Made by a program: the position numbers and the translations under genes
Shown here: piece by piece, positions 27,101 to 38,608 of the stretch
How positions within the stretch are numbered: position 1 is the first letter of the stretch
How the letters are laid out: each line of letters opens with the position of its first letter
Assembly (NCBI GenBank): GCA_964019055.1
Contig: OZ025216.1
Span: forward strand, 12,236,414-12,300,413
Length of the DNA stretch: 64,000 nt
Direction: 5' to 3'
From: Anthopleura xanthogrammica
Taxonomy: Eukaryota; Cnidaria; Anthozoa; Actiniaria; Actiniidae
Notes under the pieces: model-generated
Database searches by the model: none
What the model saw: the letters and a program-made list of their open reading frames with translations, nothing else
Told to the model about the DNA's origin: nothing

Positions 27101-29384
27101 TCGGGAAGGATTTCGAATAGCTGTTTGTAGGTCATGAGAGAGTATCGAAATTGCGCGTTTTCGCCTGTATCTGAATCGATAGCATTTACCCTGAAAACCT
27201 CTGTACCAATAGATACACTACTGTTGATCGTCGTGCTGTATTTGGGTCTGGGGAATCTTGGAGCAATGTGATTGATAACATCGACCCTTAACGCAGCAGT
27301 ACTTATTTTTTGTTCATCAACATTCGTGGCTTGAATTATTAAATTATAATATGATACATTTTCACGAACGAGGACGGCGTTGGCGACCAGTGAAGCTCCC
27401 CTTCGTTCAGGATGTTGGATGAGCTTAAACGCATTTCCAATATTTCCTAGATAAATAATGAAAGACTACATTTATTAACCCTTTAACACGGAGTTCCACA
27501 GAGTTCAGTCTTGGGTCCATAATTTTTGGAAATCATTATGTAATATAGAACTGACTTCCTGCTGTTGGAAGGATTTCACCAAGGATCTACTTTAGGCCCA
27601 TTCTAATTATCCTAATTAACAAGGGATTCCACGGAGATCCGTCTTAGAACCATAATTTGTTGAAACCGTGCTTAAGTAATACAGAACTGATTTTTTGATT
27701 TTAGAAGGAATTCCTCAGAGATCTATATTAGGCCCATTCTGATAACTATTATTAATAGCTACCTACCTCTAGTAATATTAAAATGAACTGTCGCGTTATC
27801 ACTACGTCTGCTTTTCGCATATGCAAAGATATCAATAAGATTTTCTCCAACTTTGTTATTTTCCTTAACGTATAATGTTCTGGGTACATGCTGGAACACC
27901 GGGGCTGCATCTAGAAATAAAATATATTGCAATATAAATAGATATTAGATAACTTTAATCAGAATATTATTCATAAGAAATCCCTCCGTATTTTTCTTTC
28001 ATAATTTTTTCCTTCCTTCCTTCTTTCGTTCAATCCTTCATTTCTTCCTTCCATCCTTCATTTCCTTCAGTCCATCGCTACTTCCTTCGATCCTTCGCTC
28101 CTTCTTTCTTTCCTTCCTTCCTTGTGGCATTCCTTCATTCCTTCTTTCTTTCCTTCCTCCCTTTCTTCCACCCTCCCTCCCTCCCTCGTTCGTTCGTTGT
28201 TCTTTCGTTCGTTCGTTCGTTTCTTCCTTCCTCCCTCCTTTCTTCCTTCCTTTCATCCTTCCTTTGTTCGTTCTTCCGTTCTTTCATATTATTCAGTGTG
28301 CTCCACAGAGTTAGCGAGAGAAGATATTTTTCATTACTTACCAAAGAACCTGTACCGAGACACCGCAACACGAAGAATGCTCGGTTGTTTATTAGATATA
28401 ATTTGACAATACTTCTTTTTAAAACATTGCACCATGAAGCAAGATTTCTCTATTAAAAAGGCAATTTCTCCCACTCTTCGTTTGCAGGATTCCCGTATAC
28501 ACTGCGGCATTGTTTTAGCCGAGCTGATAGCGGTGAATACACCGGCATTGATACCATACATTAGGGTGGCATCGTATATTGTATCTTCGGGCACACAGAC
28601 GATCGTAGATCTTGGATCATCTAGAATTAAGCAAAAAATGTTATGCTTTTTAGACGCTATTAAACGCGCGCATGTCTGAAGTAAAACGAGTTACTAAAGC
28701 AGTCCCTTTATCAGTCAGTGGTAAAACATGTACAGGGACCCTCAGCTACAGCTCATTACACTCAAGTCTCTGCACAGTGATATAAACACATCAGAAGCTA
28801 AGCACTAGGACTACTGTGAAGCATTTAAAGTACTCCAGAAATTTGATGCTGAATTAACATGCATTGACCTTTACGGAGAGAGGGAATATGGTGCATTGTG
28901 GTCTAGCTTGGTTACAAATATCTTTAGATGAAATGCATAGACCTTTCTGACATGGCAAGCATGGTGCATTGTGATCTACCTTGGGTATATATTTTGTTCA
29001 ACAGCTTTATATGGTGTTGTTTGGACCCAAGCTAGACCACAATGCATCATGTTTATTGAACTCATAAAAGGCCTATAGAGGCTTGGCTCCATCACGTGAT
29101 GGCAGCCATGACAGGAGGCACAACAATAGAGTCTTTTTTTACTGGGAAACTGAATTCTTTTTCTCATGTAAATCAGATTTGACCAGATTCAATTGTTCCT
29201 GCCTCCTGTTATGGCTACCATCACGTGATAGTGCAAAGCCTCCATACTGGGTTATAAGATATAGCAGTAGTGGATAGGATTTAGTAGAGTTATTTTACTT
29301 ACTTAGGACTGAACACTCGGAGAACAAAAAGAGAGAACAGAATATAAACAGCAGGGTGTTCAAGATCTCTGGAGGAGAAAACAT
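21198..29384 (-). CDS. Secreted multi-cadherin protein, copy B
   Basis: Ten exons join in phase: 29384-29303, 28620-28342, 27910-27767, 27446-26384, 25193-25135, 25051-24425, 23848-23605, 22918-22641, 21982-21757, 21333-21198; 3138 nt, 1045 aa. The architecture matches copy A: signal peptide (MFSPPEILN), MANEC-like Cys-rich exon, cadherin repeats, then a receptor-phosphatase-like fibronectin-type domain and a stop without a transmembrane helix. It has about seven cadherin repeats instead of five. The two extra ones (exons 4-6) include [19 protein letters not shown] and the full calcium motif DLNDNRPQF, so B looks like the ancestral form. Repeat 2 has lost the ALNE stretch seen in A. The last exon has a 12-nt in-frame difference from A (HGMAD). 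Splice sites all match consensus; the gene appears functional. Confidence 0.85.
21485..21690 (+). mobile_element. tRNA-derived SINE, unit B copy
   Basis: Orthologue of the SINE at 9,783, with B box CGGGTTCGAGTCCCGCC at about 21,539 and the CTCCTGTGCTTCGAGGG body. Small length differences separate the copies. Intronic, not a functional tRNA gene. Confidence 0.55.
22037..22292. mobile_element. CACGTG MITE, unit B intron copy
   Basis: Orthologue of 10,327-10,582, nearly identical, including GGTCCATATCTATAGTGGAG. It predates the segmental duplication. Confidence 0.5.
22979..23188 (+). mobile_element. tRNA-derived SINE, unit B intron copy
   Basis: More complete orthologue of 11,270-11,461, with A-box-like GGTGTAGTGGTAGAACAC and B-box-like AGGTTCGATTTC. 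The neighbouring MITE starts at once after it. Confidence 0.5.
23191..23453. mobile_element. MITE with GGCCGGCACAAACTAGG termini, unit B
   Basis: Orthologue of the element at 11,469 with the same inverted ends (GGCCGGCACAAACTAGGC and GCCTAGTTTGTGCCGGCC). Non-coding. Confidence 0.65.
25500..25800. mobile_element. Palindromic repeat in cadherin B intron
   Basis: Holds two hairpins: CCCCACTCCCACCAGTGG with CCAGTGGGG near 25,550, and TTATCTCTCACTCG with CGTGAGAGATAA near 25,708-25,751. The piece AAGATAAAATTCGTATCTCCGCGCG (25,765 on) recurs at about 42,043-42,070, showing a dispersed family. It lies in the intron region missing from unit A. Non-coding. Confidence 0.45.
28008..28290. repeat. (CCTT/TTCG)n pyrimidine microsatellite, unit B
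   Basis: Imperfect CTTC, CCTC and TTCG repeats between exons 2 and 3 of cadherin B, longer than the matching tract of unit A. Open frames here are low complexity and rejected. Confidence 0.9.
28887..29062. repeat. GTGCATTGTGGTCTAGC family repeat, unit B
   Basis: Orthologue of 15,905-16,082, with GTGCATTGTGGTCTAGCTT and the inverted AAGCTAGACCACAATGCA. A truncated CACGTG MITE follows at about 29,080-29,240. Confidence 0.5.
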
Positions 29385-29450
29385 CTTGACAAGCTTTTTT
29401 CTGTAGGAAATGAGAAAGATAAAAAAATATTAAAAAGAAATGGAAGGAGG

Positions 29451-29730
29451 TATGGATGGATGGATGGATGGATGGATGGATGGATGGATGGATGGATGGA
29501 TGGATGGATGGATGGATGGATGGATGGATGGATGGATGGATGGATGGATGGATGGATGGATGGATGGATGGATGGATGGATGGATGGATGGATGGATGGA
29601 TGGATGGATGGATGGATGGATGGATGGATGGATGGATGGATGGATGGATGGATGGATGGATGGATGGATGGATGGATGGATGGATGGATGGATGGATGGA
29701 TGGATGGATGGATGGATGGATGGATGGATG
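29451..29730. repeat. (GGAT)n array of about 70 units
   Basis: An uninterrupted tetranucleotide array of about 280 bp, followed by GGTT and GAGG variants to about 29,800. It starts about 65 bp upstream of the start codon of cadherin B, hence in its 5' UTR or promoter. The matching place in unit A (16,541-16,570) has only a short GGGA/GGAT run. Confidence 0.97.
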
Positions 29731-30482
29731 GTTGGTTGGTTGGATGGGTGGGTGGATGGTTGGATAGATTGATGGAGGGAGGGAGGGAGGGAGGGAGGGA
29801 GGGATGTGCGTTTTATTGCCAATCAAGTTTAATTGCAGTTTCTTGTAATTGTAGAAACTGGAATTGATTTACACGACGCGTAGCGTAATTAGATTGCATG
29901 CGACAGTTGTAAGTAAAAGTTGTACCGTGTAAACTACTTTTCGTTTTTCACACTTAAAAGCTCTATACCTTTAATTTCTTTCTACGAATTTCTAGCTTTA
30001 CTTTGTCGTCTGCCTTAGACTGCCTTGATCATGGAAAGCGATAGCGACGGATCAAAACTGACGCGACAGCTAAAATTAGCTGCCAAATAGACCCTTTGCC
30101 AAAATGGCGGCCGAAAAATTAAATGAAAACGCCATTCTTATTTATTTTATGAGGGCTTTCAATTCACAAAGGAATTTTAAGCGCATTAGGTGAAATTTAA
30201 GACACATTAATTCCACTGCTGTAAAACTGGAAGTAACCATTTTTGGGCGTGGCGCTACATCACAAAATAGTTAGCATGTGGTGTTCTGTCGTTGTGCCAA
30301 TTTCCATACTTGTAACCAAAAACTGAACAATTCTGTACAATTTGTGCACAATATTCTTGTACTATATTGTACGTGTTGACAAGGCGGAATTTAAGGAATT
30401 TGTTTACCCAAGAGAGCATAATTAAGAGAAGGAAACTTCTTTTAAAATACCGCGCGCGCCTAGATGTGAATTCCCGTTTCGA

Positions 30483-30795
30483 CCAAGGGTACTAGGACAC
30501 CTAAAGTGGTTGGATTTCTATAGTTTCCCCCCGATTATTTGAATCAAATGAACGTTATTTTCGTTTACTTTATATCTTGTATTTGTGTTACAACCAGAGC
30601 CAAGTACAGAACGGCCGTTACTGGAATAAGTACAAATCGGTTATTCAAACCCTTTGACCTTTGAAGTAAATCTTAATTTTAGCAGCAAAGGAACACAAAT
30701 ACGAAACAAGTAAACAAAAATAACGTTCATTTGATTCAAATAATCGGGGGAAAACTATAGAAATCCAACCACTTTAAGTGTCCTAGTGCCCTTGG
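30483..30795. mobile_element. MITE with about 85-bp inverted ends, unit B only
   Basis: CCAAGGGTACTAGGACAC at the left and GTGTCCTAGTGCCCTTGG at the right begin inverted repeats that continue through GGTTGGATTTCTATAGTTT and GAATCAAATGAACGTTATTT, about 85 bp each with few mismatches. It lies in a block of about 790 bp (about 30,007-30,800) that replaces about 100 bp of unit A (17,346-17,452). The block before it (30,196-30,360) matches a repeat at 42,938-43,075. No coding capacity. Confidence 0.75.
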
Positions 30796-32382
30796 ATTAT
30801 CTGCTAACGCTATAGTGAGCGAGCGAGTGAGTGAATGAAACATTTGCATATTCAGACCCCTCACAATAACTCATTTCTACGCTTCGCGTATCCACGAGGC
30901 AAAATGACATAAATATTGACCACACGATGTAAGTTTAACGTTCATTCGCATAAGGTATACTAACATACTAGTTTATCAAAAGGTTTCAACTCGATTTTCA
31001 GTTTGAAAGATTACATACAGTTTGAAAGATTACATTATTTCCTTCGTCCCCAAACGGGGGGCGTTCCAGAAGCAAAAGCTTCGTCTTTTCAAGACAATCT
31101 TTATACTCGTGGATAACGAGGTCAAAGAAGTTTATCCACACTAAGTAAAAAGTAAGTTTCTCAGAGGCTTACCTTGAGAGACAAAAGGAATCAAGACCAA
31201 GTGAAGTTTAACTACATCCACTGAGAGACTTTCTCGCCTTAAATAGTCCTTTCTTGTTGGATAAGCCTGTTCCTAGTTCGCGAAACAAGATGCATTGTCA
31301 GCGGTCTATCTTCGGTATACAAACAACATGATATAAGGCATTGAATAAATAGAGATTATCATATTTTAAGAGCCTGATATCGTTTTTATTTACGCGTTTC
31401 CCGTATCATGTCGCGAACCAGCAAGTCCGCGTGCGAGGAAGACCAAACATGGTTAAAAGCAGAAAAGCCTTTTGAACTTTGAAGGTAAGAAAATACCCTC
31501 TTAAAAATTACTACTCCAAGCAGAAAGAACCAGTACTACACAACAGGCCAGCTGAGTTGCCCTTCAGAACAAACTTAAGGTCAACCAATCAGAATTGAGG
31601 ATTCGACATCGTATTTCGATTAGCATTATCCATTATTCTGCCAAGAGAATTTATGAAATCCTTCTTTAAATTAATCGTGAACGCTAGTCGAACTCATGGC
31701 AGAATTTTATTTCAATCAACAAGAAAAGTCTACGTTGAATACTCGGAAAATGCTCGAAAAATGCTAACCAAAAATAGTGACCCATAATTCCTTTCGGGGA
31801 AGGCGATCAACTCAGCCGGCAAGCGTGGTGTGGTGGTAGTGTACTAGTCTCCCATCTCTGTAGCCGAATAGAATTCTTAATTGTACTCGGTATTCAATTG
31901 CACATTTACCGAGGAGAGTTTGATGGTTGTCTCACTTTACTCCCGAGGAGGTTGATTTCTAGTTATCAACCCGTGCTTAAGAAACTTCCCCAATGATGAT
32001 ATAAGGTGGTTATATTATACCTTATACCGAGGCGAAGCCGAGGGTTGATATATCTCATATCTACCTCGGTATAAGGTATATAACCTTTACATACATCCCT
32101 TGAATTTGTAATGAGAAATTCATTTTCCATTAAAAACTCAACGTATCCGATGAGCAGAGTTGCAGAAGCTCACTTTAATGGCGTCGCTTATAGTCAACCC
32201 CGCAGCATGGTTCGAAAAGGTGGAGATTGAAAGTTCACGACACCATATTGCCACGTTATCCCGTTTATTTTAATTCCTTTGTAATCTCATGATCGGTATT
32301 ATAATGGCAGCGACTTACAAGAAATTTAAAGTTTTATTTCACACTAACTACAAATGATAACAAAATTATGATAGTATGGAAT

Positions 32383-32925
32383 ATGTATAGGTAATAATAT
32401 GGTTTCGAGTTCAATTTGGGATAATTTGCACTCGTGTGTTTTTCAAAGAGTTCAAATTGCATGAGACCGTAGGTTGAGTGCAATTTGAACTCTTTGAAAA
32501 ACACACGAGTGCGAATTATCCCAAATTGAACGAGAAACCATATGATTACTTGTTAATAATATACATTAAAAACCTTACAAACTTTACCGTCCGACATTAA
32601 GAATCTCAAGAAAAACTCTGAGCGCGCGCTCTTCAACTGAAACCGACAAAAAATTTATTCAAAAACAAACAAAATCACCAACTTTTTAGCCGTTTTCACC
32701 GCTTAAACTTGTTCCTTCGCGATCGGAAAATGCATAGTCTTGATGCTTAATAATGTTATCAACAGCAGAATAAAAAAAAAATTGGTTTCAAGACCGTTTT
32801 TGGAAAATGTAATTTGCACTGTGTTACACTTTTTTGCACTGTGTTACAGATTTTTGCACTGTGTTACACTCGAACTGCACTGCTCTAAGCCAATCAAATT
32901 CGAGTAATTTTTTCATGTATATTAT
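32383..32925. mobile_element. Insertion with long hairpin, unit B only
   Basis: About 540 bp absent from unit A, where GTATGGAATGTTCTCCGAT is continuous at about 19,016. It starts with a hairpin with arms of about 62 bp (about 32,400-32,461 with 32,480-32,541; for example GTTCAATTTGGGATAATTTG and its complement). It also holds three tandem copies of a 22-23-bp unit (TTTTGCACTGTGTTACA) at about 32,808-32,870. Probably a non-autonomous transposon. Confidence 0.65.
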
Positions 32926-33109
32926 TATCTCCGATATAGTGATGATTAAATCGTACCTTTTTTATTTGAATACGCGGTATTTGAATATCCTCATCAAAGT
33001 TCTCATGCAAAGTCCTTGAACCGTTACCATCCGATGCCTTTCGGCTACTTTTAATGTTCCAAATTTCTAAGAAATGAAGTTTACTTCATCAGGAATTCTG
33101 ATTTCCTTG

Positions 33110-34019
33110 TAGCGAAATAAAACAGAAAATCTTAATTTGATAATAAACAAAACAACTCTAGTTACCATGCACTCATTAAATAAGTCCTTTGTTCAGGGAA
33201 GCCGAAAAGAACTAGAAAAGAACTAGAACGGAACACACTGAGTAAATTTCGCTTTGTAGTTTGCTACATTAAGTGATGAATGATTCCCTAATGTCAGTGA
33301 TATTCCAGTTATACTTTTTTTTTTTTAGAACGCTTCCCTTGTTTAGTTTAAAGTATTGCAGAACACATTTAAGTCTACTGACGCGGGAGGTTGGGCACTT
33401 GTTTTTCGTGCGGAGACTGGGCAAGGCATACATACAAATATACTGTTATTCTATCGATACCCTGAAACAAACTCTGGGCTGATCTACGTCAGGGCATGGC
33501 TAACTCACAGATTGAACCCTGAAACAACCTCTGGGCTGATCTACGTCAGGGCATGGCTAACTCACAGATTGAACCCAGAAACAACCTCAGGGCAGATCTA
33601 AGTCAGCGCATGGCTAACTTACAGATCCAACCCTGAAACAACCTCTGGGCTGATCTAAGTCAGGGCTGATTACAAACTCATTTACTCAGGGTTAGCCTCA
33701 TTTCAGCGTCTAAATATTTACAAATACCAACAGTAAAGTAAAGAATGCACAACTTCAACAAAACAAACACTTTGGAATTCCAAAGACGACCTGGAACACA
33801 TGGATATCCGACACAAAATCGAGGCTAACTCTTAGCAACAGAGAACTCGAAACTATACCGTCCCATCTCAAATTATCACCAGTAAATAAAGAAACACTAC
33901 TCAAGGAAATAAAACTTGCATATTTTCTGATTCTATTCACTTGATAGTTAAACCAATATGATATTGGCATAACGTTCAGGGATACTTTACTTCCTGGTCT
34001 AATGACATAACCCTGCAAG
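33110..34019. repeat. Intergenic DNA with 57-bp tandem repeats
   Basis: Between 33,460 and 33,672 a unit of about 57 bp (GAAACAACCTCTGGGCTGAT, TCAGGGCATGGCTAACTCAC) is repeated about four times. A single diverged copy lies in the ATAT1 intron at about 3,720-3,775. The rest of this interval has no recognisable gene; open frames over the repeats are artefacts. Confidence 0.7.
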
Positions 34020-37000
34020 TTATACACTGATGGTGACATCATCACCAAAAAGAAAGAAGGCAGCCCAGTACCTTGGCTCCTTGTATGTCTCTGTTTCTCG
34101 CATTTCTTGCATTGCTTGTTGTAGGCTTTTACTGGCACTCTCTCCTTTCTTTAGATGTGAATAAAACTTCAACATGAATACTTTAGTTGCTTCATCATCA
34201 ATGGCCCACAATGACGCTACAACAGCACGGGCTCCTGCAGCGAGAAACGCTCGACTCATCCCTACCACTCCTTCTGACCTGATCTCACCACGACCACTGT
34301 GACAGCAGCTCAGCACAACCAACTGAGCTCGGATACCACTTTCTTGTGCTTCCTCCATTGTCAAGATGAAATCCTTCTCGTCTGAAAGGCTGTTAGTTGC
34401 TGATGACGTAGATGGAGCAAGAAGAATTTGTCCATTTTCACTTCCATGTGCTGCAAAGTGGATGACAGACACACCAACTTGTAGTTTTTGGACGACTGCT
34501 TCTTTAGTTGCTTGTCTTCCTATCAATGGCTCCACTCCAAGTAGTTTAGCAATCTCTTTAGCTTCATCTTCTGCACCAGGTAATTCCGTAAACGACATTT
34601 CAATGCCTTCAAACTTGACTTTCCCAATTTTAGGATTTCCAACAATTAATGCACCCGACTTGTAATGTTGATCATCTGAGGATTCTTGGAGAACTTTTAA
34701 AGTCATTAAAGAAGGGGCCAGGCGAATGCGCTTAGTTTCTGATAGGAATTGTCCTGTTTTGGGATCCTGGAAAGCTGAGAAAGGCACCATGCACAGCGCT
34801 CCATCAGGAATAATTACAATCTCATCCTGGACAAGCATGTGTTGTACCGGAGCAACTAATGCATCATATAGCAATTCCAACGGTTTCTCGTCATCTTTAT
34901 GATCTCCATCGTATATGCATCGAGCATCCGTTCGGTTGACCTCATTGTCAATTTCTCTTTCTTTTGTGGTGTTCTGCTCTGCAACTTGTGATGACACAGG
35001 CTTTTTTTCAGTATCTTCAACCTCGATAAATCCCAGCGATCTGTCCTCGCACTTTACTCCTTCTCTGACTTTCAATTTGTCGTAGGTTTCGTTCACAAGA
35101 TTTAGGATGGATTTCTCGTCAATTTCGTTTGACTTATCCTCATTCAACGAAGATTCAAAGGCATTGATCTCGCTATGATGAAAATATAGTGGACATTGAT
35201 GTGATAGAACCCAAAAATAAGCCACGTCTTTTCGTTGTAGAGCATAAAAAAGAATGTTGAAATTGTTAGTCGACAAAATCATCTCAATGTCGGTCATATC
35301 AATGGAACCACTTTTTGATGTAGTTTCTTTTTTCATGCTGTATTTCAAAGTCAAAAGTTCCCCCAAAGAACGGGCTCGTCCACGATCTGATACAAGAAGC
35401 GCTTCATCCGTCTGTTGAGTCTGAATATAAACATGCGCCAGTCTCTTGTAGGCTTCGATGAACGTGTCGACAATTAATATCTTGTATTCATCTTGCTCCA
35501 GGTCATCAAATATCGACTCAAAAGATTGTATACTCTTCTTTAAGTGACTTTCTGCTTCTTTCATGATCGTAGGTTGATCGCTGTCTTGCAGTAGTGCCAT
35601 AAAGGAATAGCAATTTCCTAGTACATAAGTATGAGGATGATTGTAATGAGTCAGATTTTAATACTGAATTTAAAATATAGCACGCAAGGTTGTCTGTTAT
35701 GCACTATCACTTTAAATTTGCATGTGTTTTCGCTGCTGCTAATTAAAGTTTGAGAGCTCAAGGGCGGATCCAGGGGGAGGGTTGGGGGTCGCGACCCCCT
35801 GTCATACCTTAGGTTAGGGACAGGCAATTTGATATTTAATGGAGCAAGGTTCGATCCTTAAAAAAATATCGTGCAACGTCAAATACGGCAAAAAAATATC
35901 GAGCTAGCTTATAAATTCGATTTCAAGATTTCACTTCTTTTGAACAAAATGGAATATTCGACTTTTGAAGGGAGTCTGCCTCTCAAAGCGCTGGACATCG
36001 CATTTCCGAGTGTCTGAATTTCTAAATTTTTCGGGGGAGCATGCCCCCCAACCCCTCTAGTTGCCCAAGCCTACGGCGGTCAATTAGCTTGGTAAACGTG
36101 ACGTCATTTCTACGTCATTATTCCGATCAGCTGGTTGGACCCCCCCCCCCCCCCCTTCAAAAATTCCTGAATCCGCCCTTGGAGCTTGTAAGTGGTATAC
36201 ATTTGATGCTGTCATATACCAAGTGTCGAGGTCCTAGTAGTAGTAGTAGTAGCAGCAGCAGCAGCAGCAGTTGTGGTAATTATATGCGCCTTGCCCGCTA
36301 AATATTTTTCTACTGAATTTCAGATAAAATTGTTGAGATGAACATTTTTTGCTAATTCAATTTCTACCAAACAAAAACAAAACTGAACATATCCTGCCTT
36401 CTCCACCTTAACTGTTGCTGTGAAGCTGGAACTCTGCTCGATCCGCAAAGTGAACATTGGACCGATGGAGGGGGAAGGACTCTTTTAGTCCCTCTTTTTT
36501 GCTATGCGACATAGAATTCTCAGCTATTTTTGTCTGAGATTGTAGTTCGAACAATAAGTAAAACACGTGCGATAAAGTTCTTGCAGTATCGATTTATTTT
36601 TCTTCTATATGACATCATAAGACTTACCGATATTAAGATGCGCATATCCTTGTCCTTTCCTGTCATCTATCTCTACAGCAATACTCAGGTGCTTGTTATG
36701 ATACTCAATGGCCTCTTGGTACTTCCTTAGTGACTCGCATACACTTCCCATGCTTCCATTAGCTGTTCCTTCACCCCTTCTGTCACCAATCTCCTTAGCG
36801 ATGCCAAGACATTTTTCTTGATATTCAATTGCCTCGTGATATTTTCCTAATGACTGATAGGCATCTCCTAAGTCCCCGTACACAGCCCCCTCTCCCTTCC
36901 TGTCACCAATCTCAACAGCGATGACTAGGCTTTTTTTCTGACATTCAATCGCTTTTTGGTATTCACCGAAACGCTTATGGATAATTCCTATACTTCCATA

Positions 37001-38608
37001 AGCTGCTCCTTCTACTGCTCTATCCTCTATCTCCATAGCGATGCTAAGCTGTTTTTCGTAATATTGCTTTGCCTCGTGGTATTTCCCGAATGCCTGATAG
37101 TCACCTCCTAAGTGTGAGCAGGCAGCTCCTTCTCCACGTCTGTCATCTATTTCCATAGCGATAGCGAGTTTTTGCCCGTGATATTCAATTGCCTTTTGGT
37201 ATTTCCCCAACATGTAAAATACATTTCCTAAGTTTCCATAAGCGTTTTCTTGTTCTTGTCTGTCTCCTATATCAATCGCGATGATTAGATCTTTTTCATG
37301 AAACTCTTTCGCCCTATGGTATTTCCCTAGTGAACTATAGGCATTCCCTAAGTTTCCGTAAACGCAACATTCTCCTTTTCTATTCCCAATCTCAACATCG
37401 ATCTTAAGACACTTTTCGTGATAACTAATTGCTTCTTGATATTTTCCTAATGACTGATAGATATTTCCTATGTTTCCATAAGCATCTCCCTCTCCTTTTC
37501 TATCACGTATCTCAATACAAACGCTGAGGCCTTTTTTGTAGTAATTCATTGCTTCATGGTATTTTCCTAATTTCTCATAGACAATTCCCAAGTTCCCGTA
37601 ACCACTTACTTCTCCTTGTCTGTCACCAACCTCTTTAGCGATAATAAGATGCTTTTCTTGATATTCAATTGCCTCTTGGTATTTCCCCAATGACTGATAG
37701 GTACTCCCTATGTTGCCATAACACTTTCCTTCGCCGCAGTTTCTGTCACCTATCTCCATAGCAATTTTGAGGGCTTTTTCGTGGTAAGCAAGTGCTTCTC
37801 GGTATTTTCCTAATGAATGATAGACATTTCCTAAGTTCCCATAAGCATCTCCTTCTCCTCTTCTGTCACCTCTGTCAGTAGCGATGCCAATTTTTTTTTT
37901 GTAATAATCAATTGCGTCTTGGTATTTTCCCAATGACCGATAAGTGTCTCCTAAGTTCCCATAAGCAGTCCCTTCTAGTTCTTTGTCTTCTACTTCCATA
38001 GCTATTCTGAGACACTTTTCGTGATATTCATTTGCCTTTTGATATTCCCCCAATGACTTATAGGCATTTCCTAACTTTGCATAAGCTGACCCTTCTGCAT
38101 TTCTGTCACCTGTCCTAAGAATGATGTCAAGATTCTTTTCTTGATATTCAACAGCTTTTTGGTAATCCCCTAATGATTGGTAAATGTTTCCTAAGTTCCC
38201 ATAAGCAGCTGCTTCTCCTGCTTTAAAGTCAATCTTTTTTGAGATGTTTAGACACTCTTTTTGACATTTAGTTGCCTCTTGGTAATTACCAAGTAAGTAA
38301 TAGGCTTTTCCTAACTTTTCGTAGGACGCCAATTTTCCCTTGATATCGCCAATCACATTAACAATGTGTAGATGCTTTTTGTAGCATTCAATTGCTTTCC
38401 CAATCTGATAAATTTGCTCGTATAAAGGACCAAGTAAAATATAACCGATTTTTTGAGTGCCGACATCTTCTAGAAAAAGAGCCACTGCCAAGCATTCTTC
38501 GATTAAACAGATCAATCCATCTACTTTTAACTGAAGACAATCCAAAGCTACAAATAGCACACAAACGCGAATAAAGAGCTTGATTTTCCAGACCTCCATC
38601 GTAGTCAT
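34020..38608 (-). CDS. TPR-CHAT protein (caspase-like CHAT domain)
   Basis: Two exons, 38608-36628 and 35617-34020, joined in phase through AATATCG and GAAATTGC; 3579 nt, 1192 aa. Residues about 70-665 form some fourteen to fifteen 40-aa tetratricopeptide repeats of the type GNLGNxYxSLGxYxxAIEYxEK, giving a superhelical binding surface. Residues about 760-830 are helical, and about 900-1190 form a CHAT domain with the likely catalytic dyad: His in [10 protein letters not shown] and Cys in [15 protein letters not shown] domains are caspase/gingipain-like cysteine peptidases; in bacteria TPR-CHAT proteins act as effectors of targeted proteolysis. Metazoan relatives include TTC28-like proteins, expanded in cnidarians. 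The substrate and trigger are unknown. An acceptor-like TTTCTTTAAG lies 11 nt before the ATG used, so an upstream exon could extend the N terminus. The intron holds a MITE. Confidence 0.88.
35761..36181. mobile_element. MITE with AAGGGCGGATCCAGG termini
   Basis: CAAGGGCGGATCCAGGGGG at 35,760 and CCTGAATCCGCCCTTGG near 36,167 form imperfect inverted ends about 420 bp apart in the intron of the TPR-CHAT gene. It contains a poly-C run of about 17 nt at 36,140. The sequences just outside (GAGAGCTC and GGAGCTTG) are similar enough to suggest a degraded 8-bp duplication, as for hAT elements. Inference only. Confidence 0.55.

Larger units (their letters stand above)
19903..33109. repeat. Tandem segmental duplication, unit B
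   Basis: Second copy of the unit described for 7,926-19,180. It keeps about 2 kb of cadherin coding and intron sequence that A lacks, and it carries insertions absent from A (around 30,007-30,800 and 32,383-32,925) and a long GGAT array. The stretches 19,903-21,197 and 29,831-33,109 contain no recognisable gene and correspond to 7,926-9,498 and 17,172-19,180 in A. Confidence 0.9.

Noticed and set aside
29299..29867. Open frames encoding long SIHP or MDGW repeats
   Set aside because: Both are readings of the GGAT tetranucleotide array, open in several frames on both strands, with no coding signal.
34366..34665. Plus-strand open frame inside the CHAT domain
   Set aside because: Antisense shadow of a strongly supported coding exon.
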